Below, piece by piece: positions 54,492 through 63,269 of a stretch of DNA of 64,000 nt. The notes beneath the pieces are model-generated. The model worked only from the letters and a program-made list of their open reading frames with translations, had not been told where the DNA came from and ran no database searches. Numbering within the stretch: the stretch's first letter is position 1; the number at the start of each line of letters is the position of its first letter. The stretch covers positions 1 through 64,000 of the forward strand of contig CAYLYZ010000010.1 in the NCBI GenBank assembly GCA_964387885.1, written 5' to 3'. The position numbers and the translations under genes are program-made. Source of the DNA: JABGPL01 sp964387885. Lineage in GTDB: Bacteria; Electryoneota; AABM5-125-24; Hatepunaeales; Hatepunaeaceae.

Positions 54492-55181
54492 TCAAATTTG
54501 GTCTGGAGACCAGGTGAGTTCTCCGGCTAATAACTGCATTACAACCTGCATATCCTTCCATGTTTCGACTTTGCCTGATGGTGTCCTCAATAAATAGGAT
54601 GGATGATAGGTGACAATAAAGGGTTTGCCTCTAAAGTCATGTATGCGATTGCGGATTGATTTCACCGAAATTGATGGATCCAGATTCAATAACCTTACTG
54701 CAGCGACCTTTCCCAAAGCTACAATAACATCCGGATTGACAAGTTTTACCTGCTGCTCAAGATAAGGCATACAACTCGTAGCTTCTTCGGGAAGTGGATC
54801 CCTGTTGTTTGGGGGTCGACATTTGACTATGTTGGCAATATAAACATCTGAGCGCTGAAACTTCATCGCCGCAATTATCTTGTTCAGAAGCTGACCTGCT
54901 CTTCCAACGAAAGGTAAACCCTGCCTGTCTTCATCAGCTCCCGGACCTTCTCCCACAAACATTAAACGGGCGTCCGGAGCACCATCTCCGAAAACCACAT
55001 TTTGACGGGTTTTTGCCAAATCGCATAATGTACAGTTCGAAGCTTCCTTTTGAACCGCAAATAGCTCTTTTTGTGCTTCAGGATCGAAGGTTTGTTTTTT
55101 GTTTGAGAATAATGGAATATCTAAAACAATCTCTGGTTCACCCTCTGCGTATTGTTTAAGATATTTTATTAAATCGTTCAT
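54492..55181 (-). CDS. Uracil-DNA glycosylase, family 4 (iron-sulfur type)
   Basis: The product has 229 residues. Motif A GEGPGADEDRQGLPFVGRAG and motif B YHPSYLLRTPSG are intact, and four cysteines (CTLC, KCRPP, SCMPY) should hold the [4Fe-4S] cluster of this family. It removes uracil from DNA. The gene precedes a terminator-like hairpin and follows coaBC by 44 bases. Confidence 0.95.
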   Translation of the reverse strand: MNDLIKYLKQYAEGEPEIVLDIPLFSNKKQTFDPEAQKELFAVQKEASNCTLCDLAKTRQNVVFGDGAPDARLMFVGEGPGADEDRQGLPFVGRAGQLLNKIIAAMKFQRSDVYIANIVKCRPPNNRDPLPEEATSCMPYLEQQVKLVNPDVIVALGKVAAVRLLNLDPSISVKSIRNRIHDFRGKPFIVTYHPSYLLRTPSGKVETWKDMQVVMQLLAGELTWSPDQI

Positions 55182-55225
55182 GATGATTACAGAATTAGTT
55201 CAGCAGCAACAGTATTGGATTTGGT

Positions 55226-56428
55226 TTATTCAGGAAGAAATCGACCTGCACAGTTGAGGAGTTCGTTGGCTGCTTCACTTTTTGAGCAAATCGGCAATTC
55301 AACGGAAGCCTTGTCTTTTGATATTAGCGTCAACCTGGTTGAATCTCCTCCGAAAGACGAGTGGCTTTCTGTCGGATCATTCAGGGCAATGATATCTGCA
55401 TGTTTCTCGATAAGTTTTTTTTGTGCACCCTCATGGTGATTGCTCGTTTCAAGTGCAAAACCAACTACCACTTGACCAGTCTTGTTCTGTCCAGCCCAAC
55501 CGAGGATGTCTTCAGTCTGTTTCCATTGAAGATCCGGATGTCCAGCCAGTTTCTTCAGCTTCGTTTTAGCAGGATTAGCAATTGACCAGTCGGCGACGGC
55601 AGCTGTCATAACTAACAGATCGCATGTTGTGAAATGATCCTTGACTGCAGAGGTCATCTCCGCTGCTGTTTCGACAATTACTGTCTTGACTCCCGGAGGT
55701 GGATCCCCTTCAGCACCTCGACCTCTGATTAACGTAACATCCGCACCACGCAGAGCTGCCTGTCTGGCAATAGCATCGCCCATTTTTCCACTCGAACGAT
55801 TACTGATAAATCTAACCGGATCAATAGGTTCTTGTGTAGGACCTGATGTTACCAGAACGGATTTTCCATGCAGATCTTCTAATGTTGACAGGTTTTCCCT
55901 TATCCGACGCAGGATTTTTTCAGGTTCGCTCATCCTGCCTTCACCGGCTCTTTCATTCACTCCAGCCATCTCACCGATTTCCGGACCAACAAACTCGAAT
56001 CCTCTTTTATTGAGAATTGAAACGTTGTCTTTGACTGCGGGATTATCCCACATTCGGTGATTCATTGCCGGCGCGAGGATTACTTTCCCTGAGAAAGAGA
56101 TAGCAACGCTGCTCGCAAGATCATCTGCTATCCCATTGGCTAACTTTCCAATGAAATTCGCGGTTGCCGGGGCAATAACGAGTATATCTCCCCAATCGGA
56201 AGGTTGCAGGTGTATCGGATTTTCAGGAGGAGGATCTGGAAACATGTTTAGCAATACCGGATTCCCTGAAAGAGTAGAAAAAGTTAATGGTTTAACAAAT
56301 TCTGTTGCTGAATTGGTCATCACCACTTTAACCTCACCACCACTTCTTCTGATTTCTCGAACCAGGTAGCCAATTTTATAAACGGCTATCCCACCGGTTA
56401 TAATCAGTATGATCCTCTTACCTTTCAA
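55226..56428 (-). CDS. coaBC: Bifunctional phosphopantothenoylcysteine decarboxylase / phosphopantothenate-cysteine ligase
   Basis: The product has 400 residues. The CoaC flavoprotein half (about 1-185) has TGGIAVYK, SDWGDILVIAPATANFIGK and APAMNHRMW; the CoaB half starts at SVLVTSGPTQEPIDPVRFIS and has NRSSGKMG and TAAVADW. It makes 4'-phosphopantetheine from phosphopantothenate, in the CoA pathway. The start is TTG at 56428, 22 bases after rpoZ. The gmk-rpoZ-coaBC order is widespread in bacteria. Confidence 0.96.
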   Translation of the reverse strand: MKGKRIILIITGGIAVYKIGYLVREIRRSGGEVKVVMTNSATEFVKPLTFSTLSGNPVLLNMFPDPPPENPIHLQPSDWGDILVIAPATANFIGKLANGIADDLASSVAISFSGKVILAPAMNHRMWDNPAVKDNVSILNKRGFEFVGPEIGEMAGVNERAGEGRMSEPEKILRRIRENLSTLEDLHGKSVLVTSGPTQEPIDPVRFISNRSSGKMGDAIARQAALRGADVTLIRGRGAEGDPPPGVKTVIVETAAEMTSAVKDHFTTCDLLVMTAAVADWSIANPAKTKLKKLAGHPDLQWKQTEDILGWAGQNKTGQVVVGFALETSNHHEGAQKKLIEKHADIIALNDPTESHSSFGGDSTRLTLISKDKASVELPICSKSEAANELLNCAGRFLPE

Positions 56429-56450
56429 TGGACATTGTGCCTAAAGCTGG

Positions 56451-56891
56451 TTACTTGTTCTCTTTCTCATTCTCAAGGTAGTAGAAATTGATATCCTCTT
56501 CTTTCAGTTCCCTGAGTGCTTTAATTGTCGGTTTAATATGGTGAAAGTGATCCACGCCTGGCTCTTCAGTGCCTTCATCTTCAGGATTTACAATCTCAGT
56601 TGCCTCAATCGTCGAATTATATGCATCGATTTCCTGCTTCTGACGACGGCCGATCTGACGAGCACGTATAGCAGCAATCATTATTGCTTCATATACATTG
56701 TCAGTTATGCCTTCGAAATCATTTATCAACCAATCCAGTCTGGCTTCTTCTTCCGTTAACGGTTGAGAAGGCTCTACATAGCTTGGAATCAAATCAATTG
56801 CATCGATGCTTGTTTCACCGGGAATTGTAAGAGGTAAACCATCGATGGTTTTGATTTTTGGTTGCTTGGGAGTTTCTACTTTTTCAATCAT
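56451..56891 (-). CDS. rpoZ: RNA polymerase omega subunit-like protein
   Basis: The predicted product has 146 residues from ATG 56891. The family core is NVYEAIMIAAIRARQIGRRQ, equivalent to the RpoZ helix that clamps the beta' subunit. It is longer than typical omega (about 70-100 residues) with a loose N-terminus and an acidic C-terminus (ELKEEDINFYYLENEKENK). In-frame ATGs at 56966 and 56996 would add 25-35 residues; the choice is uncertain. Position between gmk and coaBC supports omega. Similarity is limited to the core helix. Confidence 0.7.
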   Translation of the reverse strand: MIEKVETPKQPKIKTIDGLPLTIPGETSIDAIDLIPSYVEPSQPLTEEEARLDWLINDFEGITDNVYEAIMIAAIRARQIGRRQKQEIDAYNSTIEATEIVNPEDEGTEEPGVDHFHHIKPTIKALRELKEEDINFYYLENEKENK

Positions 56892-57032
56892 TTCTGTATT
56901 TTTTCCCTCTTTGTTTGGTCTTGCATTTGCGATCCCCAAAAGGGGATGACGGACATTCCAATCCATCTTAATAAGATCCTTAACAGCTGACAGCAATGCC
57001 TGTTCTCCCCACCATAACCGTATATGGTGAGA

Positions 57033-57608
57033 TCAGTCCATTCGAGAAGTTATTACATCATTAATAATGGTGAGGACCGAGTCGACAGTTTCCATCAGAT
57101 TGTCATTTAAAACATGATATGGGTACTGCTCTCCTCTTGCTCTCTCAAACGGGTATCGTGACATCCTGAGTTTAATTTGTTCGGGTGTGTTTGTGCCACG
57201 ATTTTCCAATCTTCTCCTCAGTTCTTCAACTGAAGGTGGAAAAATGAATATCAGAACCGCATTCGGAAATTGCTCATGGATCGAGCTTGCACCATAAACA
57301 TCAAGATCAAGCAGGACATTTTTCCCCGAATCGAGAATTCGGTCTATCTGACGATATTCGGTACCATAAAATTCACCATGGACTTCAGCCCACTCTAAGA
57401 ATTCCCCATCTTCCCTTCGTTTACTGAATTCCTCACGAGTCAGAAAATGGTAATCGACGCCCTCTCTTTCGTGTTCACGCGGCTCTCTTGTTGTAGAGGA
57501 GACGCTGAAAACGAGATCTGAACGAATGTCCAATACCTCGTGGATAATGGTGGTTTTTCCACCACCTGATGATCCGGATAGGACGAATAGTTGTCCCCGT
57601 TTACTCAA
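57033..57608 (-). CDS. gmk: Guanylate kinase
   Basis: The product has 191 residues. The P-loop is FVLSGSSGGGKTTIIHEVL, followed by the GMP-binding STTREPREHEREGVDYHFL and EWAEVHGEFYGTEY. It makes GDP from GMP, downstream of guaB. It starts at TTG 57608, overlapping the yicC stop by eight bases, which fits co-translation. Confidence 0.96.
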   Translation of the reverse strand: MSKRGQLFVLSGSSGGGKTTIIHEVLDIRSDLVFSVSSTTREPREHEREGVDYHFLTREEFSKRREDGEFLEWAEVHGEFYGTEYRQIDRILDSGKNVLLDLDVYGASSIHEQFPNAVLIFIFPPSVEELRRRLENRGTNTPEQIKLRMSRYPFERARGEQYPYHVLNDNLMETVDSVLTIINDVITSRMD

Positions 57609-58479
57609 GATTTTGTACCTGTTCGCGAACCTGTTCGAGTATCTCTTTCATTCGAATAGCTGTCTGGGATACTTCAGCTAACCAGCTTTTCGATGCAATA
57701 GTATTTGTTTCACGCCCCATTTCCTGTAAAATAAATCCTAACTTCTTTCCGACTACTTTGTCTTTTGAAAGCGTTTCCTTAAACAGGTTTATGTGGCTGT
57801 CCAGCCTGACTAATTCTTCCGAAATATCAAGCCTGTCTGCAACGAGAGCTATTTCGGTTTCAAGTCTTGTAGGATCGATCCGATTATCGGATATTATATC
57901 TTCGAGACGCTGTGTTAATCGCTCACGATATTGATCAACCATCCCATCGATGTATTTGTGAATAAGTCTTTTTTCCGTTTCAAACTGTTCGATGCGATTT
58001 TTCAGATCAGAACCGAGATTATCCCCTTCAATTGTACTGACTTCGACCAATTTACCGATAGCAACGTTAAGGGCATCGTGAGTCATTTCGCAGAGCTGAG
58101 CCCGGTCATCATCGGTCTCTTCAGTGCTCAGAAGATCTCCGATACTCAGGAGGTGTTCAAGCTGAACATCCCCACCGATCCCCAAATCGGTCTGCATTCC
58201 TCGCAATGCATCTGCATAGCTTTGGGCTTTGCCCTTGTCAATGCGAATCGATGGTGCATAATTTGGATTGCGTTCCTCAGAAACACTGACTGAAACTCTC
58301 CCGCGCTGTAATCGAGAACGAAGGATTTCCCTCAGTTCGTTTTCGATTGAGAACAGCGAACGGGGAAGTCTAAAGCTGAGCTCTAAGAAACGATTATTTA
58401 CACTTCGAAGCTCAACAGTTACACATCTGCTTTCATGATCAACCTTGCCTGAACCATAGCCAGTCATACTACGTGGCAT
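57601..58479 (-). CDS. YicC-family endoribonuclease-like protein
   Basis: The product has 292 residues. It has MTGYG (MPRSMTGYGSGKVDHE) and the N-terminal VELRSVNNRFLELSFRLP typical of YicC_N, and a C-terminal DUF1732 region (KVVGKKLGFILQEMGRETNT). YicC proteins are RNases and also reported in stress response. It overlaps gmk and lies in the gmk-rpoZ-coaBC operon, a common arrangement. Confidence 0.95.
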   Translation of the reverse strand: MPRSMTGYGSGKVDHESRCVTVELRSVNNRFLELSFRLPRSLFSIENELREILRSRLQRGRVSVSVSEERNPNYAPSIRIDKGKAQSYADALRGMQTDLGIGGDVQLEHLLSIGDLLSTEETDDDRAQLCEMTHDALNVAIGKLVEVSTIEGDNLGSDLKNRIEQFETEKRLIHKYIDGMVDQYRERLTQRLEDIISDNRIDPTRLETEIALVADRLDISEELVRLDSHINLFKETLSKDKVVGKKLGFILQEMGRETNTIASKSWLAEVSQTAIRMKEILEQVREQVQNLE

Positions 58480-58547
58480 GTATACTCCATGAGCAGATTC
58501 CGTTTTTCAGTGAAGATTGAAAGCTGCTCCATATAATATCGTTGTGT

Positions 58548-59552
58548 TTATTCCGCAGGCGCCCTTGACCTCCCCCAGCGCGCGGTAATTGAAATCCTGT
58601 GGGTTTCCCCCAATTCATCGTGTCCGATAAATGCGTAGTCTATCGAAACAGGTTTCAGGTTCAAACCACCTCCGAAAGTAAGTTCTCCGTCATCGCTACC
58701 GATTCTCAAACCAATTGCGTCACGAATCAGATATTCGAGCCCGATATGGTGCGCAAAAGCTTCGGATTCTCCGATTGCTTCCAGACGATAATCAACATCG
58801 GCAACCGGGATCAGTCTCGCCTCCAGGACCGGAAGGTTTATGTCCGCTGCAAGACCCAACCTAAGGGTCGAGACAATTACTTCCGTGTGCCCTGTATCCC
58901 AGGTGATTAATGTACCGAGGACATCTCTGATAGCTAATCCGGCTGTAACCGGAACAATCTTTAGCGGTTGACCACGAACACCTGCGTCAAACCCGAGACC
59001 ATACGCCTGATGCTCAGATCCTATGTGTTTGAAGATCAGCTTGGGCGCTACTCCCCAGTACCAGTTCCTGAACTGTCCTGATTTAGCAGCAAAAAAAGCA
59101 TATTCACCCTCGGACACAATCCGGTCAATTTCGATACGGTTGCCCTCCGATATCGGAGAACCCGGATCCTCCAGACGGGTGAACGGGATTCCATTAACTC
59201 CCAACCTTATCATCCCAAATCCAAGGACGCTTCTATCCGGTTGTGGTAGAGCGATTCCGGCAACATCGTAATCTACGACACCGCTGAATCGCTCACTATG
59301 CATTAAACCTAACTGTGGGATGTGTACATCATGCAAACCTGCAGGATTCCAGAAAATCGCGTAGGCATCATTACTCAAAGCAGTATATGCACCACCCATA
59401 GCAAGTGGTCTCGCTCCACCAGCGACAGCCATGAATTCACCACCGTATTTTGCTAATCCACCCGCAAAAGAAGATGATGTAATCCAAAGAAATCCAACGA
59501 TGAAAAGATTGAATACCGCACAGAGTTTAAAGGTCGTTTTCAAATTAGGCAT
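58548..59552 (-). CDS. PorV/PorQ-family outer-membrane protein (second copy)
   Basis: The product has 334 residues from ATG 59552 (a TTG two codons upstream is possible). A signal sequence (about 8-30) precedes the conserved N-terminus MAVAGGARPLAMGGAYTALS then NDAYAIFWNPAGL, the family signature. Beta-strand pattern runs to a C-terminal THRISITARWGRSR. It stands between lptD and the yicC operon, so it may share an envelope-biogenesis transcript. Role as the T9SS shuttle or a FadL-like channel is not decided. Confidence 0.8.
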   Translation of the reverse strand: MPNLKTTFKLCAVFNLFIVGFLWITSSSFAGGLAKYGGEFMAVAGGARPLAMGGAYTALSNDAYAIFWNPAGLHDVHIPQLGLMHSERFSGVVDYDVAGIALPQPDRSVLGFGMIRLGVNGIPFTRLEDPGSPISEGNRIEIDRIVSEGEYAFFAAKSGQFRNWYWGVAPKLIFKHIGSEHQAYGLGFDAGVRGQPLKIVPVTAGLAIRDVLGTLITWDTGHTEVIVSTLRLGLAADINLPVLEARLIPVADVDYRLEAIGESEAFAHHIGLEYLIRDAIGLRIGSDDGELTFGGGLNLKPVSIDYAFIGHDELGETHRISITARWGRSRAPAE

Positions 59553-59660
59553 AATCAAGATAATATAACCATTTTTTCTTCTCCAATCAAGTGTTTTTGT
59601 GTTAAACCACCGATGATTCAGTAGCAGTAGTTAATTATTCACAAACTCTCTATACTCATC

Positions 59661-62303
59661 CTATCTGATTCCACCCAACGAACTGCCCCCCTCTCGTTTT
59701 TCGACTTTCAGATCCTGCAGATATGTTGATTTTACGTTTATCTTAAGGAAAAAACCTCTGCCTACCCCCACCGGATTCCAGGTCAAACGACCCTCCCAGC
59801 AGTGGAGGTCCCTGTACAGTGAAATAGCACCTGAAACAATCTGGTGATTGTGAAAATCGAACCGTGTATCATAAGATATCTTCCAGTTTTCTGTCGCTTG
59901 AAGATCCAACTTGACCTTAGCCCATATCGTTTTTGTAATATTTTCGGGATTGCTCCGTCTTTCTCCATAGCGGAAACTAAAACTTGCCTCCCAGGGAACC
60001 GGGCTAGGTCGCCATTCATCTATTTCGAATCGGTCATTTTCGACATCTTCACTGACTGTTGTGTCTCTCCTGGCTGTACCACCACCGGCAGAGATACTGA
60101 AGGAACTCGTTAGATCAAAATTTAGAAGCCTTAATCCGTTATCGGCTGACCTGTCAACCTCTATCTTTTTGCCATCCTCCGGATTCGTTTCAATATCATA
60201 AAAACTGTGCGAAGCAGATAGCTGCAGCGAAAGGCCGGAAAAGTCCTCAATATATCCGGATGACTCTTTATCTGCCCCAAATGTCGGAATTCGGATAGAA
60301 CTGCTTAGATCCGACCACCCCAATGAATCTGCAGCGAAATTATATGATGTGCTCAGTGACAGATTGAACAACTCACCCTTAGTTTCCTTTTCCCCTTTTA
60401 CCGATTTATACTCGAACAGATTCCCAACAGATATACCCAGCGTTCGCTTCTCTGACCGTGGCGCGCCTCCATATATTCCTCCCGAAAACCGATCGTAAAG
60501 CTTTTCAGTGCCAGCACTGTCAGCAAAAACGTCATAATAATCCCACTTGGGATCTGAAAAATCAGGATTATATGTCAGGGTAAATCCCGGGCTCAGAGTA
60601 TGACGGATTGCCTTGATTGAAAAAAGATTGGGTTTGAACAGCCCATAAAGTTTTGTGCTCATCCTGAGTGATGCATCAAATGTCCGGAGCGCTCTCAGGC
60701 CATTCGGTATCCCATCATGTTTAACTGTGTCAACTACCCCATCGGTTCCCATAAAATACTCATACCACTCATCATACCAGACCTCTTTATAAGATGCTCC
60801 CGGAGTGAAGGCAATGTGAAAGACAGGATCAGGAGTTGATGTAAAAGTGAATCTATGGCTGACTCCTCCCCGTGAACGGGAAACTTCGGACTCGGTAACC
60901 TTCTTTTTTATTTCGGTTTTTCCGGAATAACTGTAATAAAACTTGTTGTACCAGTTTGCATCTTCGGTCTTAACGCCCTCAGGCAGGGGGATAAATGGTG
61001 ACCGCGACCGGTTAAAAGTGATACGCGGCAAGGATTGCGTAATTGAACCTGAGTTCAGGTCTTTCTGGTAGTTTAGATTGACAGTGGCACTGTAAGGGGT
61101 CTTTGCCCACTTTTTGCTCAGGGTAGCATTTGAGCGAATTGTCCGTTTCATTCTCTCCGTCGGATTCTGTGACACGTCCCGTATATAAGAATCGTCGGAA
61201 ACGAAATACCCGTTTGCTTTTAGGGACATCGTTGGACTTATGGTATGACTGTGATTAATCGATATATCCCAACGTCTTTCGACTTTATCATTCCTTTGCA
61301 TGTTTATAAAGGAACCGGAAAGACCACCATTGAGAACATACCTTTTCGCGTAATTTCCGTCGGCTTTGAAAAGCACACCATATCGTTCGTAAAAATCTAA
61401 CCTTCCCTTTATATCGAAGTAATCATTGGGTGCCCAATAATACCCCAGGTTTTTGAAGTATCTCCCCTGCGAACCGCTTTCGCCATATGTAGGAATTATT
61501 AATCCGGATTGACGTCCACCTCGAGTGGAAAACACCGCAAATGGAAAGATCAGAACTGGTGTTGGTCCGAAATAGAGGGCTATCGGACGGGCTACAATTT
61601 TATCCTTTATAACCATTTTCATATCCCTGCTCCAGAAATGAAAATGGGGTTTCTCTGCATCGCAGGTCGTATAGTAGCCGGAGCGAATATTGTATGTATC
61701 CGCATCAATTCTCTTTATTGTGGCACCATGATAAAATCCGTCCTGATATTCGGTGTCGCCCTCGAGAACCTGACCTCTTTTACTCTTCAGATTGTAAACC
61801 ATACTGTTGCCGTTCACGATCTGTTGACCATCATCAAGTTCAGGTAATCCGACCCAGACAATGGAATCTCCACCACCAAGTGTGCTGTCGACTTGAATTG
61901 TATCGAGCAATCCACGAGCGTTAAGGATATTATTACTCCAATCAATATCAATGTTACCTGCGTCAAGAGCCATTTCACGATACCGTACTTTGGCATCACC
62001 TGTCAGTTTTGTAGCACGTGGTTCGAAAGTGAAAACAACCTTCTCTGCGGAATAAGTTATTACAGTGTCAATATCCCCTTCCGATTTGGTGGTATCGACA
62101 ACCGTTTCAGGTTTGGGTAGATCGGGACGTAGAACTGAAAAATCGAGAGAGTCCTGTTCAGACGGTATCGGAGGGGAAACCAGCTTCAGAATATCTTCCG
62201 GAGGCTGCGTTTCGTTGGATACCGGTTGTGCTTCAAGCTGCTCATTCAGTGTGAAAAAAACAACCAGCACTGCGAGTACATAATATTGGAAAAATCGGAG
62301 CAC
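59661..62303 (-). CDS. lptD: LPS-assembly outer-membrane protein LptD (OstA-like)
   Basis: The product has 880 residues with a signal peptide (about 1-25). Residues 80-210 form the OstA/LptA-like jelly roll (VVFTFEPRATKLTGDAKVRY ... ALDAGNIDIDWSNNILNARG, VNGNSMVYNLKSKRGQVLEG), and 210-880 are a long beta barrel with a conserved Pro-rich entry (PTPVLIFPFAVFSTRGGRQSG). It places LPS at the outer leaflet, so the host should be a true Gram-negative. The start codon is GTG. The length is near the usual one. Confidence 0.9.
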   Translation of the reverse strand: MLRFFQYYVLAVLVVFFTLNEQLEAQPVSNETQPPEDILKLVSPPIPSEQDSLDFSVLRPDLPKPETVVDTTKSEGDIDTVITYSAEKVVFTFEPRATKLTGDAKVRYREMALDAGNIDIDWSNNILNARGLLDTIQVDSTLGGGDSIVWVGLPELDDGQQIVNGNSMVYNLKSKRGQVLEGDTEYQDGFYHGATIKRIDADTYNIRSGYYTTCDAEKPHFHFWSRDMKMVIKDKIVARPIALYFGPTPVLIFPFAVFSTRGGRQSGLIIPTYGESGSQGRYFKNLGYYWAPNDYFDIKGRLDFYERYGVLFKADGNYAKRYVLNGGLSGSFINMQRNDKVERRWDISINHSHTISPTMSLKANGYFVSDDSYIRDVSQNPTERMKRTIRSNATLSKKWAKTPYSATVNLNYQKDLNSGSITQSLPRITFNRSRSPFIPLPEGVKTEDANWYNKFYYSYSGKTEIKKKVTESEVSRSRGGVSHRFTFTSTPDPVFHIAFTPGASYKEVWYDEWYEYFMGTDGVVDTVKHDGIPNGLRALRTFDASLRMSTKLYGLFKPNLFSIKAIRHTLSPGFTLTYNPDFSDPKWDYYDVFADSAGTEKLYDRFSGGIYGGAPRSEKRTLGISVGNLFEYKSVKGEKETKGELFNLSLSTSYNFAADSLGWSDLSSSIRIPTFGADKESSGYIEDFSGLSLQLSASHSFYDIETNPEDGKKIEVDRSADNGLRLLNFDLTSSFSISAGGGTARRDTTVSEDVENDRFEIDEWRPSPVPWEASFSFRYGERRSNPENITKTIWAKVKLDLQATENWKISYDTRFDFHNHQIVSGAISLYRDLHCWEGRLTWNPVGVGRGFFLKINVKSTYLQDLKVEKREGGSSLGGIR

Positions 62304-62601
62304 GATAATTTAATTAAGTCATGTTTAGCTGAACTATCAAGTCTCTCAGTCCAAATGTTTAACTCCTGAACATGTATAATGGATTCCCAAACAAGTCGAA
62401 AATTATCAAAATTGATTAAACATTTAAGCGTATATTGTAAATGCAAATCCAAAATGACCACAGCAAAGCATATTAAAAACCTTTTGTTGGGAATCTGTTA
62501 CCTTCGAAATGTATGCACTATTTGTGATCTATTACATTTTGATTATATTTAACAAAGGATGAAGAGATAAAACCAAACTGATTCACATTTGAGGCATCAC
62601 T
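62304..62601. other. AT-rich divergent spacer between lptD and the toxin-antitoxin pair
   Basis: The 298 bases should hold promoters for lptD (minus) and the antitoxin (plus). No gene, repeat or RNA was recognised, and no strong -35/-10 pair stands out. Confidence 0.5.
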
Positions 62602-62826
62602 ATGATAGAACAAGCAACATTTGATGCGATAAAACAGTTAAGTGTTGACGAACGAATGCTTCTGGCTGAGAAAATATGGAATAGCATACATTCTGAGCAA
62701 GAACTCCTGGAGGTTACGAAAACCCAAAAAGCTGAGTTGGATCGACGTTTAGATTCATTTCATGCTTCTCGAGATGAAGGCTGTTCCTGGGATCAGGTCA
62801 AGAGGAGAATTAAAACAAAAAAGTGA
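62602..62826 (+). CDS. Addiction-module antitoxin (TIGR02574-like)
   Basis: The product has 74 residues, with the pattern IKQLSVDERMLLAEKIWNSI and the C-terminal AELDRRLDSFHASRDEG...SWDQVKRRI, characteristic of small antitoxins coupled to ParE/RelE toxins. It binds the toxin and probably its own promoter. The next gene starts at its stop (GTGA overlap). Confidence 0.88.
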   Translation: MIEQATFDAIKQLSVDERMLLAEKIWNSIHSEQELLEVTKTQKAELDRRLDSFHASRDEGCSWDQVKRRIKTKK

Positions 62827-63119
62827 AACGTTCAATCTTGATCCGATCTGAAGTCGAAACTGAAATAGAGGAACAATATCGTTGGTATAATACTCAAAGC
62901 GAAGGTCTGGGTGAGGACTTTTTACATTGTGTGGAAGAGTCATTACTAATAATTCAAAATACACCGGAAATCTATCCTGTTGTCCATCGGTCAGTGCGTC
63001 GTGCACTAATCCGTCGCTTCCCGCATGGAATTTACTATTTAGTTGAAAAAGAAATAATTGTTGTATTAGCAGTATTTCACGAGCGACGTAATCCCAAAGG
63101 TTGGAAATCTCGAAACTGA
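62823..63119 (+). CDS. ParE/RelE-superfamily toxin
   Basis: The product has 98 residues from a GTG overlapping the antitoxin stop. Family features are an N-terminal amphipathic helix (EVETEIEEQYRWYNTQSEGLG), the strand block PEIYPVVHRSVRRALIRRFPHGIYYLVEKE, and the terminal HERRNPKGW. RelE members cut mRNA on the ribosome and ParE members poison gyrase; the sequence does not settle which. Together with the preceding gene it is a full toxin-antitoxin module. Confidence 0.9.
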   Translation: MKRSILIRSEVETEIEEQYRWYNTQSEGLGEDFLHCVEESLLIIQNTPEIYPVVHRSVRRALIRRFPHGIYYLVEKEIIVVLAVFHERRNPKGWKSRN

Positions 63120-63269
63120 CATTCCTTGAAACAACCCAACTCCCTGAATTGTACTTGTTGAAAACTCTTTCCCTGCATGGTTCCGCGAAGGTGAGAACAA
63201 CAATTCCGGGTCAGTTTTCCGAGTGGAGGGTATTAAGATTAAATGTAATTTATACTCTTTGAGGAAACC

